NCBI GenBank assembly: GCA_026770615.1
Contig: MU631950.1
Coordinates: 35,510 to 46,196 of the forward strand
Reading direction: 5' to 3'
Source of the DNA: Pavlovales sp. CCMP2436
Taxonomy: Eukaryota; Haptophyta; Pavlovophyceae; Pavlovales
Length of the DNA: 10,687 nucleotides
Shown here: one piece after another, positions 1 through 5,867 of the stretch
How positions within the stretch are numbered: position 1 is the first letter of the stretch
How the letters are laid out: every line of letters begins with the position of its first letter
The notes under the pieces: model-generated
Databases searched by the model: none
Told to the model about the DNA's origin: nothing
Seen by the model: the letters and a program-made list of their open reading frames with translations, nothing else
Made by a program: the position numbers and the translations under genes

Positions 1-419
1 GAGTCCGGGAGATCGCTGGAGTCCGGGAGCCCTGCGAGCGACTCGAAGTGGTTGTGGCACCGGGCCACGTTGGCGTAGGCCCGGTTGGACTCCTGACCCG
101 ACTGAAGGCGGATGACTTTGCGCACCGGCCCAGGGACAGGAAAATCCCCGCCCCCACCGCGCTCGCCGCCACCGCCACCGCCGCGCCCACCGCCACCGTA
201 GCCGCCGCCACCGCCACCGCCGCGCCCACCGCCACCGTAGCCGCCGCCACCGTCGCGCCCGCCACCACCGTAGCCGCCGCGCCCAAAGGCGCCACGCCCC
301 CCGAACGTACCGCGCCCGCAATTTCCGCGCGGGCAGTCGCGCTGGAAGTGCGCGCCGCCGCATGTGTAACAGCCATTTGGGGGAGCGTGCTGCTTGTATG
401 CTGCGTTTGCTGAGGAAAT

Positions 420-470
<51 letters not shown>

Positions 471-1826
471 AGACTCACCCGTCGCCCGGCGCGCCTGCGC
501 GACGACAGGGACCTTGCACATGATCACGTGCTGGCGCAGCTCGCTGATCACGGACTGGTAGAGAGTCATGTTGACGTCGCTCCGGGGCGTGCGCTTGACG
601 CGCGCGATGATGGGCAGCGTCACGGCGTCCTCAGGGATCAGCTCGAGGATGTCGAAGAGCCTCGAAGCAGCCTCGTTCATGGGGACCGCCTCTGCGGCGA
701 CTCTGGCGTCGTTGTACAAGGCGAGCCCCTCCTCGAAGGAGATCTTTGACTTGCCGGCGAGGGGGTACTTGGCCCTGACGTGCACGAGCAGCCGAGAGCC
801 AAAGTCGGTCCGGCTCGAACGCAGCGTGATCGACTCAAATGTTTTCTCGAAGATGGCGGACTGGGTGTCGAACTGGCGCACGCCGACGTGCGTCTTGAGA
901 GAGCGCATCGCGTCGTCAGCGATCATCTCGTTGAGCACGCCGAGTGCGCATACCGCCGACTTGTCCCAGAGGCTGCCGAGGTACTCGGTGTAAGTTGGGT
1001 ACTTGCTCGCGTCGCTCTTGGAGCGAAGCTCACGGATCTTGACCTCCAAGACCGCAGCGAGCGAGTCGAGCTCGCACTCGGCGCGGAGGATCATGCGCTT
1101 GGCATCGGCGCGGAAGCGCTGGTCTTTCAAAGACGCCGCCAGCGCCGGCGTGGTAGGTTCCGAAACCGGCGCAGAGGCGATCTCAGAGCCGCTCCCTTTC
1201 AGCAGCGGAGATTGCTGCGGCACGCCCTCGAGCTTGACGGCGTCGGCGATGGCCTTGAAAGAGGGTGTCCACTGCGGGGAACCCTCCTCCGACTTGTCGC
1301 ACGGGGTGGCGGACATCTCGAAAGTGCCGCGCACCATCGTTTTACCGCCGTTGCCCCGCTCGCCAATGAGGTAGACCAGGTCGCTGAAGCGGATCGTATC
1401 GACATCGATCTGCTCCTTCTCTGCGTCGGTGGCGAAGTCGGTCATGTACTTGTTGGCGCACATGCGCAGGCCCCCGTCCACGTCCATCACCGTACGCTCG
1501 TACTTGATCGAGTGCGCCGTGACGACTGCGTCGATGTGGGAGCTCGCCTACGCGAACGCCTCAGCGGTCGGGCCGCTGTGGTGCATCTTCCGCTCGATGA
1601 ACTTCGGGCGCGAGATCAGCTCCTGAATGTTTGTCTCGATGCTGAGCTCGACGATCGTCGGCAGGTTGGCTTTGTACAGCGCCTTCTCGAGCTCGCGCAG
1701 GAGCTTGATCTTGGTCGGCATCTCTGCGAGGTCGGCCATGTTGATCTTCTTCATGTTCTTCATCAGGTTGTTGTCCTGAGACGCACCGTCCAGGGCACGC
1801 ATGTCGTTGTAACGCGATGAGCTCAT
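1..1826 (-). CDS. Gag-like protein with CCHC zinc knuckle, 3' partial, interrupted by an in-frame TAG
   Basis: Minus-strand reading frame from an ATG at 1826-1824 that stays in one frame to the window edge (about 608 codons), except for one TAG at 1550-1548 (codon 93). Residues 1-92 are charged and probably helical (it starts MSSSRYNDMRALDG). After the TAG the frame continues as ordinary mixed-composition protein to about residue 450, then a 15-residue Gly run (454-468). A zinc knuckle follows, C486-x2-C489-x3-H493-x4-C498, with the sequence CYTCGGAHFQRDC. A tail rich in GGYGGGGR repeats comes next, then a less biased stretch at the edge. A helical N-terminal region, a knuckle and a basic Gly/Arg tail is the layout of retrotransposon Gag proteins, which bind element RNA and form particles. 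No protease, reverse transcriptase or integrase lies inside the window; these would be expected to the left. A host RNA-binding protein with a zinc knuckle is the main alternative. The TAG is either a disabling mutation or a readthrough site; an internal ATG at 1487 could restart translation. Confidence 0.62.
123..300 (-). repeat. Gly/Tyr/Arg-rich coding repeat
   Basis: On the minus strand this is a run of imperfect repeats reading GGYGGGGR and GGYGGGGRDGGGG, directly after the zinc knuckle. The longest near-identical DNA unit is about 40 bp and occurs twice in a row (around 175-260). Such RGG/YGG-type low-complexity tails commonly bind RNA and drive condensation. Here it would extend the nucleic-acid-binding part of the Gag-like protein. 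Confidence 0.75.
423..467. repeat. (GCC)15 trinucleotide microsatellite
   Basis: Fifteen uninterrupted GCC triplets on the plus strand, read as GGC (15 consecutive Gly) by the Gag-like frame. It separates the folded part from the zinc knuckle. Length variation here would not break the frame. Confidence 0.95.
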
Positions 1827-2086
1827 GTTGGATACGGCCCTGATGCGTCTCTCAGCCCAGTCCTCTCGGCGCTAGCTGGAGGCAGCACTTGCTCCGCGCG
1901 AGTGGCCAGTAGGGGCAACAATGGTGAAAGTAACTGCAAAAGACGAAAAGACGACGCCTTAAAGGCTGCATGTTCTATCTTATGGCAGCAGATCCGCTCT
2001 GCCGCCCGGACTGGTTCTCACTCACTGATAGTTTAGTCCTGGTGTCCGAGGCCCAAACCAGCTCCGCGCTGTCCGGCGCCTGACAT
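1827..2086 (-). promoter_or_regulatory. 5' leader of the Gag-like gene, with possible leader intron and upstream ORF
   Basis: The minus-strand sequence upstream of ATG 1826 holds a plausible intron. Its donor is GTGAGTGAG at 2025 and its acceptor follows a T-rich tract, CTTTTCGTCTTTTGCAG, ending at 1934 (92 nt). Upstream of it, a 17-codon ORF (ATG 2086-2084, TAA 2035-2033) reads MSGAGQRGAGLGLGHQD. I saw no LTR end, polypurine tract or clear tRNA-complementary primer-binding site here. Splice sites are judged by eye only, so this is tentative. Confidence 0.3.
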
Positions 2087-2106
2087 GTTTAAATTACATA
2101 CAAACA

Positions 2107-2259
2107 ATGGCTATGGCTCAGGTCACCCCCGGTCAGGGGAAGACCATCTTAGAATGTTTTACGAAGGCAAACGCGAAAAGTGGCCAGGATCTCCTGAACA
2201 TTACTAAAAAATTGCCTTACCACTTTTTTTTCCCGAGATACTCAAATCCCGTCAACTAA
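2107..2259 (+). CDS. Short ORF with a P-loop-like PGQGKT motif (fragment)
   Basis: A 50-codon plus-strand ORF (ATG 2107, TAA 2257-2259) starting MAMAQVTPGQGKTILEC. The VTPGQGKT stretch resembles motif I (Walker A) of SF2 helicase-type ATPases, but no further helicase motif follows. The ORF ends in AT-rich, low-complexity sequence (FFFP). The first part falls inside the left inverted-repeat arm, and the other arm also encodes MAQVTPGQ on the minus strand. This looks more like a duplicated fragment of a coding sequence than a working gene. Confidence 0.25.
   Translation: MAMAQVTPGQGKTILECFTKANAKSGQDLLNITKKLPYHFFFPRYSNPVN
2111..2151 (+). repeat. Left arm of a split inverted repeat (partner at 4021-4072)
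   Basis: Positions 2111-2136 (26 bp, starting CTATGGCTCAGGTCACC) are perfectly repeated in inverse orientation at 4047-4072. A second block, 2139-2151 (GAAGACCATCTTA), matches 4021-4033 inversely. The gap between the blocks is 2 bp on this side and 13 bp on the other. The two arms enclose about 1.9 kb with the broken gene at 2464-3869. No target-site duplication is visible at the outer ends. Confidence 0.85.
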
Positions 2260-2463
2260 CTTGCAGTATTAAAACTACATATGAAAATTTGTTAAAATTT
2301 AAATTCGATCATCTAAACTCTCAACTTGCGCCGCGTGCGGGAGCGCGGACGTCCAGCGGCGACCAACACCACAGAGTGGCGAGGATCTCGCCGTGCTAAT
2401 GAAATGCTGTGAAGCTGCGCCGTTGTGGTGTTTGTCGTTGGTGATGCAGCCGTAGGCAATCGT

Positions 2464-3869
2464 TTAAATAGAGCGGTGGCGCAGCAGGTGGCGTTGCACC
2501 TCAACGCGCTCGCCGTTGGGCTTCTCGACCGTGTAGATCCCGCCCTCACCAAGTGCTGCGGCCGCGGAGAAGACCTTGACGAAGTAGGCGCCCTTTGGGA
2601 TGGCCGTGGACCCTGCCACAGAATCCCACTCGGGCTCGACGATTACCTGCATCGCACAAGGGAGGCGGCGGGGGGCGGGGTGGGGGGAGGGGGGCGAGAG
2701 AGGGGCAACAGTCAGAGCAGACAGCCACGATCTACCTGCCGACAGTGTTGTATTCAGGACGTGCGGCGGCGGCGGGGGGCGTCAGCACGCTATCGCCCAC
2801 AGCGATCGGCTCTCCCTTGCGCCGGACCGAGGCGTCAAAAGCTGCGCGGATCTTTCGGCATTCGTCGATCACTGCGTTCGATCGGTGCAGGCCTAGCGCT
2901 GCCTTCACCCGCCGCCCCATGCCTCCCGTCTCTCGCTTGACCACCGCCTCTGGGGAGAGTACGCAGAGCGCGGCGTAATAGTCGCCGCGCTGCGCCTCTG
3001 TATGGCTTCGCGCCTCTGGGGAGAGGGCTTCGCGCGCCCGCGACACAATGTAGAGCGCAGTCTCCGCCGCGTCGTCTCCACTAGCAGCGCGCTCGGGCAC
3101 GAGCGCCTCGAGCCTCCCGAGGACTCGCTCGCCGACGCCGAACGCAGACACAGCACCGACGATGAGATCGGCAACGCGCTCAGCAGAGCTGGCAGCGTAA
3201 TAACGTAGTGATGCGAGCGCACCCCTGCGCGCGTGGTTAAGAGCAACGCTGCCGCGCAGTGAATGCGTTGCCGTTGTCTGCCTCGATCGGCACCTGAGCG
3301 CGCGCGAGGAAGATTTGTTCTTGCCGAGTGAACTCGCGCAGGTCCCACGTCGTCCAGTTGCCGTCTGCATCATCATCAGTGCGCCCGCGCTTCGCCTCTA
3401 CGGACTCGGGCGCGCTGCGCGCCCGCCACAGCGACAGAGGCCCGGTCTCGGCCGGCTCCGAGCGCGCGCGCGACAAGCGCGGCAGCAGCTCGGGCGGCAC
3501 CGGCTCGGGCTCGAGCTGCGCCCGACAGCGGTGCGTTGCAAGTAGCTCGTTGACGAGCTGCACGATCGCACGCTGCTGCGACGGACGCGTAGTCGAGGTA
3601 TTGCACTTGAGCTGCACCCGCTTCGTTGGGTCCACCGCCCTGCAGCAGCCGAGCGACACCTGGACGTATTCGCGCGCGCCTGCGCGCCCCCCCGTCTCCG
3701 CGGAGAAAACGTTGTCCTCCTTGCGCAAGCGCACCAGGAGGTCATCAACGCTTGTGCCGACGAGCTTCGAGCGGCTCCGGCCATCGGAGCGACATCGCAG
3801 CGGCGGGCGGATGCTCAAGTCTGGAGCGATCCAGAGCACGAGTATGGTTTTAAAAACGGTTCGAAACAT
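2464..3869 (-). pseudogene. Unknown protein gene, frame-broken, possibly element-borne
   Basis: I do not recognise this family. The minus strand holds three consecutive coding-like segments. Segment 1 (ATG 3869 to stop 3237, 210 aa) has natural composition and ends with TWDLREFTRQEQIFLARAQ and then ADNGNAFTAR. Segment 2 overlaps it in another frame and runs to TAG 2732; it contains ALASLRYYAASSAERVADL and, near its end, a basic helical stretch followed by KGEPIAVGDSVLT. Segment 3 (2652-2464) contains PEWDSVAGSTAIPKGAYFV and ends VEVQRHLLRHRSI. Segments 1 and 2 would join if one base were absent near 3255-3265. Segments 2 and 3 are separated by a C-rich intron-like stretch whose canonical splice does not keep the frame. 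With two breaks and inverted arms on both sides, a decayed mobile-element or host gene is likely. Sequencing indels in homopolymers are the alternative. Confidence 0.5.
2647..2735 (-). other. Probable 89-nt intron in the broken gene
   Basis: On the minus strand, CGGCAG|GTAGATCG (donor at 2735) is followed by a long C/T-rich tract and TGCGATGCAG (acceptor ending at 2647). The C-rich sense strand matches the introns of the DUF3494 gene and of the homoserine dehydrogenase gene. The 7-base string GCAGGTA occurs at both edges. Unspliced, the frame reads AGG TAG; spliced, it reads AGG TAA, so segment 2 ends after the same Arg either way. Confidence 0.5.
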
Positions 3870-4020
3870 GTTTAAAATCGACGCGCGTTAGTTATTGATC
3901 CCTGGCTCGCCCATGAAGACTTCACGATATTCTGAAACATTCATAAAATAGAGCTCGTTAAGCCCGACCAATAAACACTTCAAATTTCGGCGTAGCCCGT
4001 CAGTAATGCTCTCATCTTGG

Positions 4021-4072
4021 TAAGATGGTCTTCGTCCACGTGATAGCTGACCGGGGGTGACCTGAGCCATAG
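4021..4072 (-). repeat. Right arm of the split inverted repeat (partner at 2111-2151)
   Basis: 4047-4072 and 4021-4033 are the inverse matches of 2111-2136 and 2139-2151. Here the blocks are separated by 13 bp that include CCACGTG. A minus-strand ORF (4070-3888, starting MAQVTPGQLSRGRR, 60 codons) begins inside the arm. It shares only the first eight residues with the plus-strand ORF at 2107, because the extra bases change the frame. Confidence 0.85.
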
Positions 4073-4102
4073 TATCCGGCCCATAGCCCAATGCAAACAA
4101 AA

Positions 4103-4308
4103 GAGGCTCAATTTCTTAACACGACGGTTTCTTATTGCCCGTGATCCCCTATATGCAATACTGAAATAGGCAGGCGGGCGTACATTCATAGACGGGCATT
4201 AAGAAAACTCGGCATTAGAAACTGAGCCTCAATGTTTGAGCCAGTTAAGCATTGTTTGTATATAATGTAACTATTTTTTGTATGTATTTTGCTAAGAAAG
4301 TGAGCCTC
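4103..4308. repeat. Small MITE-like inverted repeat with a third internal copy
   Basis: The left end, GAGGCTCAATTTCTTAA (4103-4119), is the inverse of CTAAGAAAGTGAGCCTC (4292-4308) with two mismatches. A related copy, TTAGAAACTGAGCCTC (4215-4230), lies inside in the same orientation as the right end. The ~206-bp interval is AT-rich and has no convincing coding content. This size and layout suit a miniature inverted-repeat element, but no target-site duplication is evident. Confidence 0.45.
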
Positions 4309-4489
4309 ACTCTGATTTTCTGCTTTCTTGTCTGTTAGCATTCGTACGCGCACAGATGCGTGGACGGATGTGTGGGTGCTCGAGGGCATCCACTGATGAG
4401 TGCTCGATGGACTCACAAGGGGTTTTACTGGATAGTTATCCTTTCCCCCGTTGCGACAACACACTACCGGTCGGCGGCGCTCGTCGGCG

Positions 4490-4869
4490 GGGTTAAGGGA
4501 GCCCTTAACCCAACGGTCAGAATAGGACACGAAGAGTCCAGGAACAGGAAGTACCATTCTGTTCCGTATCTAGAGTTTCCGGACAAAGCGATCCTTAAAT
4601 TCCGGTTACGTTTAAGATACTTGTCTCTTGTTGAGACGCTCCATCGTGATCTAGAGATCCTGAGTAAGACTGACGCACGAGGTCCACGCTTGGACTAGTG
4701 TGTCCAACGGACAACCGTAACTGGCCCGTTGTGACTTCTCCTAGCCGAGGAGAGAAATCCTATCACGTCTATGATTGTACACGCTGTCGCCATTTGTCTC
4801 GAATTCGTTCTTAGGAGCTGAGCCTTGGTAGGTATGGTTTCAAGAAGCAAAGAATACGCCTTGAACCAT
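4490..4869. other. Cluster of potential stem-loops, function unknown
   Basis: At least seven short inverted repeats lie in about 380 bp. They are GGGTTAAGGG/CCCTTAACCC (4490-4511), GGAACAG/CTGTTCC (4541-4565), GTATCT/AGATAC (4566-4620), GTCTC/GAGAC (4623-4637), GTCCA/TGGAC (4682-4695), TGTCC/GGACA (4701-4713), TTCTCCT/AGGAGA (4736-4753) and ATGGTTTCAAG/CTTGAACCAT with one bulge (4834-4869). The stretch has mixed base composition, unlike the AT-rich sequence around it, and no good coding frame. It could encode a structured RNA or part of a repeat element. I recognise no rRNA, tRNA, snRNA, RNase P or SRP signature. Confidence 0.35.
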
Positions 4870-4905
4870 CAGAACCTCCTCAATGAATTATTAAATATTA
4901 CGATT

Positions 4906-5278
4906 GCATCTTTAATCTGTTTGTTATGACCTGGTGAATCCACTGAAGAAAAAGTACAAAAATTTAAGCATGGCAGACGCTGACCCTATGTCGCTTCTGC
5001 TCGAGCCTGAGCCGCTAGCCGAGAGGCCATTTGCTGTCATCGGAGGGCTCGACGAGCGGTATCACTTGCACCTCGGCAACGCAGGAGGCTATTTGCGAGG
5101 CCTCTATATAGCTCGGGTGTCGCTCGCTCCCAGCGCCACCCAGGGCGCCCACTGACGCGTGCCCATTGTTACCTTCTGAAATTTGCATTTTTATATACGA
5201 GATTTAATTTATTAACATTTTAAATCGGGTCTCGAAATCATAACAGGCCACCGGGAGGTCGCATCTTCAATCTGTTTG
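4906..5278 (+). repeat. Pair of 18-bp direct repeats flanking a GC-rich island
   Basis: GCATCTTTAATCTGTTTG at 4906-4923 recurs as GCATCTTCAATCTGTTTG at 5261-5278 (17 of 18 identical). Between them lies a GC-rich patch with a short ORF, inside AT-rich flanks. The pair could be the trace of an insertion or a segmental duplication. Confidence 0.6.
4970..5155 (+). CDS. Small hypothetical ORF in a GC-rich island
   Basis: A 61-codon plus-strand ORF from ATG 4970 (context AGCATGGC) to TGA 5153-5155. It starts MADADPMSLLLEPEPLAERP and contains GGLDERYHLHLGNAGGYLR. Composition is protein-like and clearly richer in GC than the flanks. The ATG context is good for a eukaryote, but I recognise no domain. 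It is the only plausible plus-strand gene in the middle of the window. It could be a first exon, a truncated retrocopy or chance. A CTCTATATAG string lies inside the ORF, so it is not a useful promoter for it. Confidence 0.25.
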   Translation: MADADPMSLLLEPEPLAERPFAVIGGLDERYHLHLGNAGGYLRGLYIARVSLAPSATQGAH

Positions 5279-5867
5279 AATCCTGGCTATCCCCATGTCG
5301 TGGCGTCCACGGCAATGTATGGGGACCATCGGTGTCCGACGCGCGGTGCGTCGGTAACAGCGTGCCGAACGCAGCTTATATTAAATAGGCCAAAAAACTG
5401 TTTAAATAGGCTCAAGAGGTCTTCTAGCGCCGCTTGTGACCCTCCTTCCCAGGCTCATATCCGAAGCCTGTCCGATAGACACCCGGACGCTATTTACTGC
5501 TGCTGCACATTCCTCCGCCAGAAAATCATATGTTATAGGGTTGCAAAATCAGAATTAGTGCGTGGCGCGATTCTGAACTGTGGAGGGGGAATGAGTGATG
5601 GCCGGGACAAAGAAGTAGACATGGGTCACCCCTGCGCGCTAAGTGTCGATAGCTGATGTCGAATAGAGACCTCCTCGACGGTCGGAGCCCACCTCGTGTG
5701 CCTCTCAGGAGGGTCGACAACACACTGAATCTAACTAACATTTCGGATTCTCAGGCGTTCGGAATGGGCGGTCGCGCAATCGAGACTGGCCGAGCAGCGA
5801 GCGCGCCGCGTCGAAGCAGGTGACGGAGCTGCATGCATTCCATACATGGTACAACTGGCTCTAAGCC
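5156..5867. other. Spacer and likely 3' region of the DUF3494 gene; no gene seen
   Basis: 5156-5250 is strongly AT-rich. 5280-5750 has mixed composition, with open frames on both strands that begin at non-ATG codons and look random; TTAAATAGGC occurs twice (around 5385 and 5403). 5751-5867 lies just past the stop of the DUF3494 gene and should hold its 3' untranslated region. I see no clear AATAAA signal on the minus strand there. Confidence 0.4.

Noticed and set aside
780..1820. Long plus-strand frame (~346 codons) opposite the Gag-like gene
   Set aside because: It is rich in Arg, His and Val in the way of an antisense shadow in GC-rich DNA. The minus frame has the zinc knuckle and natural composition, so the plus frame is a by-product.
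1827..2300. Search for an LTR and primer-binding site upstream of the Gag-like gene
   Set aside because: No TG...CA-bounded repeat pair inside the window and no convincing tRNA-complementary site next to the start.
3857..3867. GGTTCGAAAC, resembling a Pol III B box
   Set aside because: No A box at the right distance upstream; it overlaps the start of a coding-like frame.
3328..3891. Plus-strand 187-codon frame opposite the broken gene
   Set aside because: Ser/Arg-rich shadow composition and a GTG start; the minus frame starts at ATG and looks more like protein.
4392..4420. CTGATGAG followed by a possible GAGT/ACTC stem, as in a hammerhead ribozyme
   Set aside because: The required GAAA after stem II is absent (ACAAGG instead) and no stem III/cleavage triplet fits.
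5276..5656. Plus-strand frame of 126 codons in the spacer
   Set aside because: Non-ATG start, irregular composition (Cys/Arg/Ser-rich) and no domain; most likely chance.
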